DNA of 64,000 bases, from NCBI RefSeq assembly GCF_001275385.1, contig NZ_LGIW01000014.1, forward strand, positions 186,001 through 250,000. The letters are read 5' to 3'. The position numbers and the translations under genes are program-made. Positions 33,586-42,440 of this stretch are shown here, in pieces (positions within the stretch are counted from its first letter, which is position 1; every line of letters begins with the position of its first letter). The notes below the pieces were generated by a model. That model saw only the letters and a program-made list of their open reading frames with translations. It searched no databases and had not been told where the DNA came from. Source of the DNA: Exiguobacterium sp. BMC-KP. Lineage in GTDB: Bacteria; Bacillota; Bacilli; Exiguobacteriales; Exiguobacteriaceae.

Positions 33586-35124
33586 ATGTATCAGAAATGG
33601 TTGGGAGTTGTCATCAGCTGGCTTCTCATTCATATCGGCTGGGTGACGTACGTTGGGACGGATACGATGTTAGGGCAAATCGTAAATAGTCTGTTCACGA
33701 TCGGTGGTGTATCAATCTCCCTCTATTTAATTTGGCAGGCACAGCGACGTCATACAAGACGCCCTTTTACTTCTCGTTTATTTCTTTTATTATTATTCGC
33801 TAACGCAATGCTTGGCATAGGCGAATGTGGACAGCTCCTTTATTTCATCCAAGGACGAACACGAACGGAGCCGTTTGACTGGATTGATTTAATCTTTAGT
33901 CTTCAAATTTTGATCTACATCATCGCCTTTGGTTATTTCCTACAAAATCGACGACGCGAGGTTAATTTACGCGTCTTTTTATTTGATGAGTTCATTATTT
34001 TAGTGGTTGCTGCTTCGCTCTCTTGGCATTACTTGGTCACACCGTATTTAAAAGCGAATGAATTGCTGACAATCGAAACACTCTTGTGGTTACGTTATCC
34101 GATCGGCGATTTATTGTTACTTGGTGGGATGATTGTCTTATTTTTTGGTTTGATGAAGCGAGGAAATGGCGGTTCGTTATTATTGATTTTACTCGCGTTT
34201 CATTTTCAGTTACTCGCTGATCTTTTATATGTCGTACTCGAACGATTCGATTATCCGATTCCCTTGAGCTCGCTTGATCCGTTGTGGCTAGCGACTGTCA
34301 TGATTGTTGGGCTTGCCGCGTATCGCTTTGACGCTGAGGAATCCCACGTGACGCTTGACGCCACACGGAGATGGATCGATGTCTTACGTTTGATTACACC
34401 TTATTTGTTCTTATTGATTTTATTCGTCACGATGGCACGTCAAACCATTAGTTGGAACGGTTTGACGATTGGTCTGATGATTGCCATCCCGTTATTGATT
34501 TCTCGTCAAATCCGGATTGTCGTTGATAATCAACGGTTACGCGAGAATCTCGAGGCGAAGGTAGAGGAGCGGACGGAAGCATTGGCATCTGCAATGGAAG
34601 AGATGCGGCATATGGCGTACCATGATGCTTTAACCGGATTACCGAATCGCTATTTATTTGCGCGACTGTTTCAAGATGCCCTGTACCGAGCGGAAGCGAG
34701 TGAAGGACAAGTCGGCTTGTTCTTTATCGATATCGATCACTTCAAAAAAATTAATGATACGTACGGACATCGCGTCGGAGATCAACTCATCATCGATGTC
34801 ACGACACGCTTACAAAAGAAACTGCCACCGAATACAGTCATTTCAAGGCAAGGTGGGGATGAGTTCGTCGTCTTATTGTTTGACGTTGAACAAGAAGATG
34901 AAGTGATTCAGTGTGGGGAACAGCTTGTATCGTTGTTCGAGCAGCCGTTTCATCACGGGATTATCTCACTTCCTGTGACGGCAAGTATCGGTGGAGCGAT
35001 CTATCCTGCACATGCAGCGTCTCGATCGGACTTGATCGAGCAGGCGGATCTTGCGATGTATGAGGCAAAGCGTCGTGGGAAAAATCAATTTTACTTGCAC
35101 GATGTATCGACAACGCCAATCTGA
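33586..35124 (+). CDS. Membrane diguanylate cyclase (GGDEF)
   Basis: The 512-aa protein has about ten hydrophobic segments in residues 5-310, a short coiled coil with NLEAKVEERTEALASAMEEMR-type sequence, and a C-terminal GGDEF domain opened by HDALTGLPNR. The active loop GGDEF is at 423-427, so it should make cyclic di-GMP from two GTP. The inhibitory RxxD motif normally 5 residues before GGDEF is absent, which predicts no product inhibition at that site. No EAL or HD-GYP partner is nearby. Starts after AAAGGAGAGGGGG. Confidence 0.9.
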   Translation: MYQKWLGVVISWLLIHIGWVTYVGTDTMLGQIVNSLFTIGGVSISLYLIWQAQRRHTRRPFTSRLFLLLLFANAMLGIGECGQLLYFIQGRTRTEPFDWIDLIFSLQILIYIIAFGYFLQNRRREVNLRVFLFDEFIILVVAASLSWHYLVTPYLKANELLTIETLLWLRYPIGDLLLLGGMIVLFFGLMKRGNGGSLLLILLAFHFQLLADLLYVVLERFDYPIPLSSLDPLWLATVMIVGLAAYRFDAEESHVTLDATRRWIDVLRLITPYLFLLILFVTMARQTISWNGLTIGLMIAIPLLISRQIRIVVDNQRLRENLEAKVEERTEALASAMEEMRHMAYHDALTGLPNRYLFARLFQDALYRAEASEGQVGLFFIDIDHFKKINDTYGHRVGDQLIIDVTTRLQKKLPPNTVISRQGGDEFVVLLFDVEQEDEVIQCGEQLVSLFEQPFHHGIISLPVTASIGGAIYPAHAASRSDLIEQADLAMYEAKRRGKNQFYLHDVSTTPI

Positions 35125-35138
35125 ACGAAGTCATGTCT

Positions 35139-35192
35139 AAAAAAGACGCTCGTATGCTGAACCAAAGCGGATCAGCATACGAGCGTCTTTTT
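35139..35192. terminator. Bidirectional terminator between GGDEF and fusB-like genes
   Basis: A stem of about 21 bp (35139-35160 with 35172-35192) with core GACGCTCGTATGCTGA, flanked by A and T runs. Confidence 0.88.
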
Positions 35193-35199
35193 CATAACA

Positions 35200-35838
35200 T
35201 CATTTCTTTTGTATACGTGCTAGAAAGGTTTCAATGACATCTGGATTCGTCACGGCGTGATTACACGCATCGCTATCGATGCACATATGGTGACCAATCG
35301 TCTGATGTTGTTCCGCTGAACGACGTGTCGTTGCGGTCACGAGTGTAATGTCACTATACGTATGACAAATTGCGCAAATTCCTTTTTGAATCGACGGCAG
35401 ATAGGTACTTTCGACACCAATCCATTCCCCATCTAAAGGATAGACGAAGTACTTTTTTCGATTCCCGGTATCGTTCCAGCTTAAAAACGTCGTCTGTGCC
35501 CATTCGAAGGAATGGAGTGGTGGAATATGCAACTTTTTCGTTTTTTTGAAGAGCTGTCGGATGCGTGATTCCGAAATACTCGGAAACGGTTGGACAAAAG
35601 GTTCGACGTGCGCCAAGTACGCGAGAAGGTCCTGTTCGGATTCAGCGTCACGCATCTTCGTCAACAGGGCTTCTTGCTCCGGTGTAAGTACGGGTAATAG
35701 ATCGAATATCTTTTCAGCGGCGCTGTACCGGACCGCATCACGGACATCTGGGTCATGAACGGCAGCGAACTGATGTTGTAGCAAATCGACTTGATTCCGA
35801 ATGAAATTGTATTGATAAGGCAGTAAAAATGCGTCCAT
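35200..35838 (-). CDS. FusB/FusC-family EF-G-binding protein
   Basis: The 212-aa protein has the length of FusB. An N-terminal helical bundle (1-80) leads to a C-terminal part with the family segments RIRQLFKKTKKLHIP and a treble-clef zinc finger GICAICHTY ... HHMCIDSDACN (Cys155, 158, 186, 192). Family members bind elongation factor G and free it from stalled ribosomes; plasmid FusB gives fusidic acid resistance. The start at 35838 follows AAAGGAGG on the minus strand. As a chromosomal gene its normal job is likely ribosome rescue or EF-G turnover; resistance is only possible. Confidence 0.88.
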   Translation of the reverse strand: MDAFLLPYQYNFIRNQVDLLQHQFAAVHDPDVRDAVRYSAAEKIFDLLPVLTPEQEALLTKMRDAESEQDLLAYLAHVEPFVQPFPSISESRIRQLFKKTKKLHIPPLHSFEWAQTTFLSWNDTGNRKKYFVYPLDGEWIGVESTYLPSIQKGICAICHTYSDITLVTATTRRSAEQHQTIGHHMCIDSDACNHAVTNPDVIETFLARIQKK

Positions 35839-35961
35839 GCTCGTTCCTCCTTTTCTTTTCATCGTACCGGAATTTGGTAAGAGAACAAAGTGACATTTTT
35901 GTTTTTCTAACTCCTGCAACGGGAATTGAATAACAGAATGAACGAGGAGGTGAAGAGGCGG

Positions 35962-36696
35962 ATGCAATTTTTAACAGTCTTACGCTTCATGAACATAGGA
36001 GCATTCCTCTTTGCATTACTAGCACGCGTCGTATGGCCGCATCCAGTCACTATTCCTGCATTACCTCTTGTTCCGGCACCTTTCTTTGACGCTATTGCAG
36101 GTGTCGTTTTTACGACACTATTGATTTGGTGTATCCGACCAGTTCGTGCCTTCCCGGCAGATCGAGAACTGATAGAAGATATTGGGGGATGGCTCGCGTT
36201 ATCGCTCGTGACGCTTGGTGTCAGTAGTATGACCGGACCACCGTGGGAACTCGTCTGGACGACCATTTCATTCATCAGTCTTTGCTTAGTCTATATGAAA
36301 ATTCAGTATCATCCACGACGCTCGCCTTGGATGCGTTCGCCGTTTTCAGTGTTGCTCGCTTGGATGAGTACGATGCTGTTGATTTTACCGTTTCGAATCT
36401 TGTCTGACTTTCAATTCACCTCACTGTTCGGTCTTTCCGAACACCAATGGAGTACGGTTGCACTCATCTTAGCGATTATCGGAGGTCTCTTATTCATCGT
36501 GATTCATTCGGATTGGGTGTTTGGTCTCGTGCTCGTGTGGTATCTGATTGGATTGTTCTTTAACGAGCGTCTCGGGTTCTTGCAACAAATCGTGACGGGT
36601 CTCGGAATCGTATGTGCGTTACTCGTCTGCTATTACATCTTCTATAAACGACAGCGATTCTTTCGGCAGCATTCTTCGAAGTCTTCTTCAACCTAG
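35962..36696 (+). CDS. Hypothetical membrane protein
   Basis: The 244-aa protein has seven or eight predicted spans and no motif I recognise. The ATG at 35962 is 10 bases after GAGGAGGTG; a GTG at 35950 is an alternative. The gene is divergent from the fusB-like gene, with only 123 bases between the starts. The C-terminal tail is basic and Ser-rich. Function unknown. Confidence 0.65.
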   Translation: MQFLTVLRFMNIGAFLFALLARVVWPHPVTIPALPLVPAPFFDAIAGVVFTTLLIWCIRPVRAFPADRELIEDIGGWLALSLVTLGVSSMTGPPWELVWTTISFISLCLVYMKIQYHPRRSPWMRSPFSVLLAWMSTMLLILPFRILSDFQFTSLFGLSEHQWSTVALILAIIGGLLFIVIHSDWVFGLVLVWYLIGLFFNERLGFLQQIVTGLGIVCALLVCYYIFYKRQRFFRQHSSKSSST

Positions 36697-36760
36697 TCAT
36701 GTTTTAGGTGAATTTGGGGTATATCCCTTATAGCTGTTATAAAAGAGGGGGACATACATC

Positions 36761-37210
36761 GTGGGGAAAAAACAATGGATTGGCGTCTATCAGAACGAAA
36801 CAGATTTGATTCGAAAAATCGAGGATTTACATTTTGCGGGTTATCTAGAAGAAGATTTGTATGTCGTGCTGCAAGACAAAACGGATATGGCGATGTTACG
36901 CGGACAATCTGCTGCGCAACTCGTCTCCGGAAAACGAACACTGTTTGAACGATTTACTGGAAAACCAGCTTCTGCTGAGGAAATCCAAACAGCGTTTACG
37001 GAACTTGGGTTACCAGAGTCAGATATTCGTCAACACGTCGTGCGCGTCCAACAGGGAGAATACGTTCTTTTAGCAGATGAAGCGGGCGCGTCGCGTCCTG
37101 CACCGGAGCCGAAGAGTATTCTTGAGACTGAGCCGGAAGGAATCGAGGCGGAACGTAAGCTGGATCATGAAAACCGCGCCCTTGAAAATGAAAATGACCG
37201 GATGCTGTAA
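36761..37210 (+). CDS. General stress protein of the YflT / 17M type
   Basis: The 149-aa protein carries the YflT-like domain (about 5-108; WIGVYQNETDLIRKIEDLHFAGY at the start, RVQQGEYVLLAD at the end) followed by a charged tail. The start is a GTG at 36761 after AGAGGGGG. In B. subtilis this family belongs to the general stress regulon. It is followed 25 bases later by a universal stress protein gene, so a shared stress transcript is likely. Biochemical role unknown. Confidence 0.82.
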   Translation: MGKKQWIGVYQNETDLIRKIEDLHFAGYLEEDLYVVLQDKTDMAMLRGQSAAQLVSGKRTLFERFTGKPASAEEIQTAFTELGLPESDIRQHVVRVQQGEYVLLADEAGASRPAPEPKSILETEPEGIEAERKLDHENRALENENDRML

Positions 37211-37238
37211 GAGAGTCGTGCAGAAAGGATGATTCTTG

Positions 37239-37688
37239 ATGGAGAGCCAGTATCATACGATTTTAGTCGCAGTTGATGGATCGAAGACAGCCGATTTAGC
37301 TTTTGAGAAAGCAGTCAAATTTTCAAAACTCGATCATGCAAAACTCGTCATCACTCATGTCATCGATATTCAAACATTTGCTAATGTCCGTGCCAATAAG
37401 CGTTTCATTGATCAGAACGTTACGGAATATGCGCAAGAACTACTTGATCGTTATGAAAAACGGGCACGGGAAGCTGGAGTAGAGACAGTTGAACTCGTTA
37501 TTGAAAATGGCTCTCCGAAAACATTGATTCCAAAGGTTATCGCACCACGCGTCGGTGCAGGGTTGATCGTCTGTGGAGCGGTCGGAATGAATGCGATGGA
37601 ACGAATCATGATCGGGAGTGTTTCTGAAAACATCTCCCGTTATGCGAAATGTGACATTTATATCGTCCGTCCGAAAACCTTGAAGTGA
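37239..37688 (+). CDS. Universal stress protein (UspA family)
   Basis: The 149-aa protein has the UspA fold with the N-terminal TILVAVDGSKTADLAFEKAV and the C-terminal ATP-type loop GAVGMNAMERIMIGSVSENI (G-x2-G-x9-GS). It probably binds ATP and forms dimers. The ATG at 37239 follows AGAAAGGAT; the TTG one codon earlier is less likely. Likely co-transcribed with the YflT-type stress gene before it. Confidence 0.9.
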   Translation: MESQYHTILVAVDGSKTADLAFEKAVKFSKLDHAKLVITHVIDIQTFANVRANKRFIDQNVTEYAQELLDRYEKRAREAGVETVELVIENGSPKTLIPKVIAPRVGAGLIVCGAVGMNAMERIMIGSVSENISRYAKCDIYIVRPKTLK

Positions 37689-37730
37689 CATGAAACAGCA
37701 CACATCGACCGATGTGTGCTGTTTCATGTC
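37687..37730. terminator. Long perfect hairpin between convergent genes
   Basis: A 21-bp perfect stem (37687-37707 with 37710-37730, core GAAACAGCACACATCG) with a 2-base loop overlaps the last bases of both convergent genes. There is no good T-run on the plus strand, but the hairpin itself can end transcripts. Confidence 0.55.
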
Positions 37731-37920
37731 ATGTTAAAAAGTAATAGAAGATTCCTAATAAAATCAGAATGATCGGGAGAAAAATGAAATACATCCAAGA
37801 CATGTTTTTTGCTGAAGTTTTATGGTCGTACCGTTCTTCTGTGGGTTGCTTGGCAATCCGTAACGTAAAGACAAGACCTACGAGACAGATGACTAACGCA
37901 ATCCAAAACAAAGTCAACAT
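37729..37920 (-). CDS. Small two-span membrane protein (63 aa)
   Basis: The start MLTLFWIALV at 37920 is 7 bases after GAGAGGAG on the minus strand; a longer frame back to 37971 lacks a site. Spans are at about 3-20 and 42-61, joined by a charged loop with KQPTEERYDHK. Function unknown. Confidence 0.6.
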   Translation of the reverse strand: MLTLFWIALVICLVGLVFTLRIAKQPTEERYDHKTSAKNMSWMYFIFLPIILILLGIFYYFLT

Positions 37921-37993
37921 AAGCATGCTCCTCTCTAGCTCTATCATATCGAAAATAGTCATGTTTTGCATGAGAAGTTGTGACAGTTTGAAG

Positions 37994-38050
37994 TTGACAA
38001 GTTTCTAGTTGAGGGGCTAAACTAATGTCATGAGTTTAGGGGGTAAACTA
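37994..38050 (+). promoter_or_regulatory. Promoter with twin operators of the marR-MMPL operon
   Basis: TTGACA (37994-37999), 18 bases, TAAACT (38018-38023). Two 19-base sites, TAGTTGAGGGGCTAAACTA (38006-38024) and GAGTTTAGGGGGTAAACTA (38032-38050), agree at 16 of 19 bases and start 26 bases apart. The first covers the spacer and -10; the second covers the transcript start. They are the likely targets of the MarR protein encoded next. Confidence 0.65.
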
Positions 38051-38053
38051 AAA

Positions 38054-38497
38054 ATGAAAGACAATCTACGTGAAGCAGTCCTCCTGTTTGAAGAAGTTAT
38101 GATCCACGGAACGGAACGTGTATTAAAGTCTGTCGAAGCGCCTGTTTGGCAAATGTATTCACCGGAACAACTGCATGTGTTGAAGCTTGTCGGCAAATAC
38201 GGACCGATTTCGTCAGGTCGTCTCGCGGCAGTACAGGGCGTTCACAAAAGCGCGATTTCCAACCGTTTGAAGAAGTTGACGGAAAAAGGACTTGTCATCG
38301 TCGAACGACGAGAAGATGACCACCGGACGAAGTATATTTCGCTGACGGAGTCAGGTCGATTAGTTGCAACTGAAGCGGAGCAAGAAATCTATACGTATCT
38401 TGAGAATTTAATTGAAGGAAAGGTCGAGGAAGAAGAAATCATCCAATTCATCGAAACCTTTAAGAAAATCAAAGAGATTTTGCAGTTGAACGACTAA
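38054..38497 (+). CDS. MarR-family regulator of an MMPL exporter
   Basis: The 147-aa winged-helix protein has the recognition region GRLAAVQGVHKSAISNRLKKLTEKGL and the wing VERREDDHRTKYISLTESG. The ATG at 38054 follows TAGGGGGT, which lies within the second operator, so repressor binding covers the 5' leader of its own gene. It precedes the MMPL transporter by 30 bases and should repress both until a ligand releases it. Ligand unknown. Confidence 0.88.
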   Translation: MKDNLREAVLLFEEVMIHGTERVLKSVEAPVWQMYSPEQLHVLKLVGKYGPISSGRLAAVQGVHKSAISNRLKKLTEKGLVIVERREDDHRTKYISLTESGRLVATEAEQEIYTYLENLIEGKVEEEEIIQFIETFKKIKEILQLND

Positions 38498-38527
38498 AGA
38501 CAGATAAAAGGAAGAGGAGAATCAGAC

Positions 38528-41194
38528 ATGCGACAAATCGTTAAATGGCGGTGGGCAATTCTTGCGCTATTACTCATCGTCACAGTAGGACTACTATTCA
38601 CGGCGCCAAACTTAGCTAAACAAGCAGAGGAAGCAGGGGCGATTCAGCTTGCGAATGATGCGGATTCGCAGCGAGCAGCTGATATTTTAGAAAAAGCGGG
38701 AGCAAGTGAAGAAACAATTTCTCTTGTCATTCCGCTCAAAGACAAAGTAAGTGATGCCGATCGAAAATCAATCGGTCAAATCGTTAAGGATTTAGAAGCA
38801 CTGGATCGTCCAGTCACCGATGTCCTTGATCCGTTTGAAAACAAAGAGACGGAAGGACAGCTCGTCTCAAAAGATCAAAAGACGGTCCTTGTGCCGATCA
38901 CGGTTGACGGTTCGCAAGAAGAGATCGTCAAACTAGCAAAACAAATTCGGACAGATCTCTTACCGAAGGATCAAACGATTTATTTAACAGGTGAAGCGTT
39001 AATTAATGACGACGTCAATACGAGCTCGCAAGAGGGGCTGAAGCGGACGGAATTGATTACGGTTGGGCTGATTTTCGGACTTCTGTTACTTGTATTCCGT
39101 TCAGTCGTTACACCGTTCGTTCCACTTGTGGCGGTTGGTTTTACGTACCTGATCAGTCAATCACTCGTCGCCTTTTTCGTCGATTGGTTCGGCTTCCCGG
39201 TATCGAACTATACGCAAATTTTCCTCGTCGCCATTCTGTTCGGGATTGGTACGGACTATTGTATCTTGCTACTGAGCCGATACAAGGAAGAGTTGACGGC
39301 AGGACACGATGTTGAGACAGCAATCGTCAACACGTATAAAACAGCAGGACGGACTCTACTAATCAGTGGACTCGCTGTTCTTGTCGGTTTCTCGGCAATC
39401 GGCTTCGCAGATTTCCCAATCTTTAAGTCATCGGTCGCGGTTGCGGTCGGGATTGCCGTACTTTTACTCGTCTTGTTCACACTCGTTCCATTCTTTATGG
39501 CTACGCTCAAAGAAAAGCTATTTTGGCCGTCGAAGAAAGCAGCGAGTCACCAAGATAGCAAACTTTGGGCGCACTATGGCGGATTATCGATCCGTCGTCC
39601 GTTGCTTGCGATGATCATCGTTGCAGTTGTTACGGTACCGACACTCTTTACGTATGATGATGATCTATCATTCAATACAGTTGACGAGATTGGTGCGAAA
39701 TATGAGACAGTCAAAGGACTCAATGCAATCTCTGATGGTTTTGGTGCAGGTGAGTCGTTACCGGTCAATGTCATCCTTAAGAGTGACAAAGATTTGATTA
39801 CGGAAAAAACAGTTCCTTATGCAGAACAATTAAGCCGTGAACTCGTGAAGGTTGATGGCGTCAAATCGGTTCGTTCGATTTCCCGTCCGACTGGCGAAGT
39901 CATCAATGACTTTTATGTCGATCGTCAACTAAAACAAGTTGCTGATGGGATGAAAGAAGCAACAGCGGGTCTGACAGACGTTCAGTCTGGTTTGACGACC
40001 GTTGAAGATAATCTCAATGGGATCACAGGACAGTTGCCGGCAGGAGATGCTGCCTCGGCAGGCGCTAGCCAATTGCAACAAGCAGCGGACGGACTAGGGC
40101 AAATCAACCAACAGTTGACGCTCGTCGGTCAAGGGTTACAGTCGACCCAAAACATCCCACAAACAGTCGGGACGTTAAATGCCTTATCTGGTCAATTGAG
40201 CCAAGTCCAAGCTGGCATCAGTCAAGCAGCGAGCGGAATTGCGTCTCAAGGAGCACAAGCTGGTCAACTTGGAAATGGGTTGACACAACTTGCGGATGGT
40301 GTCGGTCAAGCGAATGAAGGACTGACAAAAATTGAAAGTGGTCTTGAAGAGATTTCAGATCTTCTGACCGAAATGGGACAAGCGACATCGATTCGTGGAA
40401 CCGGTGTGTTCGTTCCAAAAGATACGCTGTCAGATAAAGCCTTTAAGCCAGCGATTGATCGTTACGCCATCGATCAACAGACAGGATTGAAATTCGAAGT
40501 GATCCTCGAAGATGATCCGTATTCACCGGAAGCGATTCAAACCGTCGCAGCAATCAAAGAGACGACAGCGAATACGATTAAAGGTACACCGTTTGCAGAC
40601 AGTACAGTCGCGTATGGTGGTATCTCAAGTGTCAACAGTGACTTGAATGATACGTCGAAAGCCGATTTCAAACGAACGGTGACCGTCATGTTAATCAGTC
40701 TCTTCGTGATTTTAGCGATTATGTTCCGTTCGTTGATCATGCCATTGTTCATGATCGGTTCGTTATTGCTGACGTACTACACGTCGATGTCGATTGCTGA
40801 GTTGATCTTCGTCAATGGACTCGGATATGACGGAATTAGTTGGGCTGTTCCGTTCTTCGGATTCGTCATGTTGATCGCCCTTGGTATCGACTACTCGATC
40901 TTCTTACTCGACCGATTCCGGGAAGAGACAATTAACGGACTTGATACGAAGGAAGCGATGTTCCTGTCGATGAAAAAGATGGGATCTGTCATCATTACGG
41001 CAGCGATCATTCTTGCAGGAACGTTTGGAGCGATGATGCCATCCGGTGTCTTGAGTCTCGTTCAAATCGCAACAATCGTTATTACAGGTTTACTCTTGTA
41101 TGGATTGATTGTCTTACCACTCTTGATTCCAGCGATCACGGTATCGTTTGGTAAAGGAGTCTGGTGGCCGTTTCGACCAAACACTAAAAAATAA
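38528..41194 (+). CDS. MMPL-family (RND-type) transporter
   Basis: The 888-aa protein has twelve predicted spans in two sets (about 1-335 and 720-885), with the MMPL marks ILFGIGTDYCILLLSRYKEEL and LIALGIDYSIFLLDRFREE, the Asp-Tyr pairs of the proton path. A long extracellular part between the halves (about 465-630) is a Gln/Gly/Ser-rich coiled region with heptad-like repeats. Relatives export lipids, toxins or drugs with proton drive. Control by the upstream MarR gene points to defence against a toxic compound. Confidence 0.9.
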   Translation: MRQIVKWRWAILALLLIVTVGLLFTAPNLAKQAEEAGAIQLANDADSQRAADILEKAGASEETISLVIPLKDKVSDADRKSIGQIVKDLEALDRPVTDVLDPFENKETEGQLVSKDQKTVLVPITVDGSQEEIVKLAKQIRTDLLPKDQTIYLTGEALINDDVNTSSQEGLKRTELITVGLIFGLLLLVFRSVVTPFVPLVAVGFTYLISQSLVAFFVDWFGFPVSNYTQIFLVAILFGIGTDYCILLLSRYKEELTAGHDVETAIVNTYKTAGRTLLISGLAVLVGFSAIGFADFPIFKSSVAVAVGIAVLLLVLFTLVPFFMATLKEKLFWPSKKAASHQDSKLWAHYGGLSIRRPLLAMIIVAVVTVPTLFTYDDDLSFNTVDEIGAKYETVKGLNAISDGFGAGESLPVNVILKSDKDLITEKTVPYAEQLSRELVKVDGVKSVRSISRPTGEVINDFYVDRQLKQVADGMKEATAGLTDVQSGLTTVEDNLNGITGQLPAGDAASAGASQLQQAADGLGQINQQLTLVGQGLQSTQNIPQTVGTLNALSGQLSQVQAGISQAASGIASQGAQAGQLGNGLTQLADGVGQANEGLTKIESGLEEISDLLTEMGQATSIRGTGVFVPKDTLSDKAFKPAIDRYAIDQQTGLKFEVILEDDPYSPEAIQTVAAIKETTANTIKGTPFADSTVAYGGISSVNSDLNDTSKADFKRTVTVMLISLFVILAIMFRSLIMPLFMIGSLLLTYYTSMSIAELIFVNGLGYDGISWAVPFFGFVMLIALGIDYSIFLLDRFREETINGLDTKEAMFLSMKKMGSVIITAAIILAGTFGAMMPSGVLSLVQIATIVITGLLLYGLIVLPLLIPAITVSFGKGVWWPFRPNTKK

Positions 41195-41204
41195 GAACTA
41201 ACAC

Positions 41205-41239
41205 AACCGGGTTCGTCTTCTAGATGGACTCGGTTTTTT
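41205..41239 (+). terminator. Terminator of the marR-MMPL operon
   Basis: AACCGGGTTC (41205-41214) pairs with GGACTCGGTT (41226-41235), with two G-T pairs, then T. Confidence 0.75.
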
Positions 41240-41278
41240 CGTGGCGTATACTAAGAGCAGATAATAAGGAGGTAGATT

Positions 41279-42127
41279 ATGCAACATTTCAAACAACTGA
41301 CTTCACGAATTTGGTATCAGACGCCGGTTAGCGAGACGGACCGCCCGATCCTCGCCGTCGTACGCGGGGAGAATCATCAATTGATGATTGATGCAGGGAA
41401 CTCGTTAGCCCATGCCACGCTATTTTTAGAAGAAATGAAGAAGCGGGATCTCGGGACACCTGACTTATTGGCCCTGACCCACTGGCACTGGGATCATATT
41501 TTTGGGATGAAACATCTCGGTCTTCCAGCGATGGCAACACAACAAACGATTAAGCGCATGAAAGAAATGCAACCATACGCCTGGACGGATGAAGCGTTAC
41601 AAGACCGGATGGATCAAGGGATTGAGATTCCATTTTGTGCGGACGCGATCAAACTTGAGTTTGGGACAACGCGCGACATCGAAGTCATCTTACCGACGAT
41701 TGGTTTTACAGGACAACTGGAGATCGATTTAGGTGGAGTACACTGTCATTTGATTGAAGTCGAAAATGATCATTCTCCAGGAAGTCTACTCGTCTATATT
41801 CCGGAAGAACGCGTCGTGTTCCTAGGCGACGCGATGTATGCCGATATCTTCTCACCGAAGTGGAATTATACGGTAGAACGGACGACGCGTTTACTCGCAA
41901 CACTCGATCGTTTAGAAGTCGATCATTATGTTTGGTCGCATGGAGAAGCGATGCCGAAGTCAGAATTTGAAGAAGAGGTCCAGATGTTACGTCGAGCAAT
42001 TCGGGTGACAGAAGCGACCGGAGGAAAACTAAAGGACATGCGGACATTGTATGCGGAAGAAACGGGACGTTCCTTAACAGAAGATGAAACCGAAACATTG
42101 ATCTATTTTGCAAATGGAATGAAATGA
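41279..42127 (+). CDS. MBL-fold metallo-hydrolase
   Basis: The 282-aa protein has the metal motif THWHWDH (H68, H70, D72, H73), a GNS segment before it, DHSPGSLLVY and FLGDAMYAD blocks, and a late WSHGEAMPK. These are the marks of glyoxalase-II-like MBL hydrolases. Starts after AAGGAGG. No domain beyond the MBL fold is present, so the substrate cannot be named. It is transcribed with, or just before, a tiny membrane protein gene. Confidence 0.85.
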   Translation: MQHFKQLTSRIWYQTPVSETDRPILAVVRGENHQLMIDAGNSLAHATLFLEEMKKRDLGTPDLLALTHWHWDHIFGMKHLGLPAMATQQTIKRMKEMQPYAWTDEALQDRMDQGIEIPFCADAIKLEFGTTRDIEVILPTIGFTGQLEIDLGGVHCHLIEVENDHSPGSLLVYIPEERVVFLGDAMYADIFSPKWNYTVERTTRLLATLDRLEVDHYVWSHGEAMPKSEFEEEVQMLRRAIRVTEATGGKLKDMRTLYAEETGRSLTEDETETLIYFANGMK

Positions 42128-42204
42128 CAGGTTGTAACAAGGAATAGAGTACGAAATGTCGAAAAAGACTAGTACTACGAGCTTATTAAAGGGAGTGGTA
42201 CTAT

Positions 42205-42333
42205 ATGACAAAGCAAAGATTTGAACGCGATGATACGGTCGATCGCGTCTTTTTTGGGAAAGCTGGCATTTTTTCGTTTTTAATCATCGTCGGAGGCATC
42301 CTGTATCTACTATATGATCTTTATCTACAATGA
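42205..42333 (+). CDS. Tiny single-span membrane protein (42 aa)
   Basis: The ATG at 42205 follows AAAGGGAGTGG (42188-42198). The sequence begins MTKQRFERDD, then one hydrophobic span with FSFLIIVGGILYLLYDLYL, and the stop touches a strong terminator. Good start signals, amphipathic order and a terminator directly after it support a real gene. It resembles the many unnamed stress or regulatory miniproteins of Firmicutes. Function unknown. Confidence 0.58.
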   Translation: MTKQRFERDDTVDRVFFGKAGIFSFLIIVGGILYLLYDLYLQ

Positions 42334-42358
42334 CCGGAACGCGTGCGTTCCGGTTTTT
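42333..42358 (+). terminator. Terminator after the tiny membrane protein
   Basis: ACCGGAACGC (42333-42342) pairs with GCGTTCCGGT (42345-42354), then T. Confidence 0.88.
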
Positions 42359-42440
42359 TGAATTCAGGGGAGTGCATAGGGACCAGATATTGGGTAATAA
42401 CTTGCGTGAGGCTGTTAAAGAAAGTGAAAGGAGAGTTCGA

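Noticed and set aside
36701-36722. Sigma-B-like GTTTTA ... GGGTAT before the YflT-type stress gene
   Set aside because: The -10 is perfect, but the spacer is only 10 bases, too short for sigma-B, and a SigA-like TATAAA lies closer to the gene.
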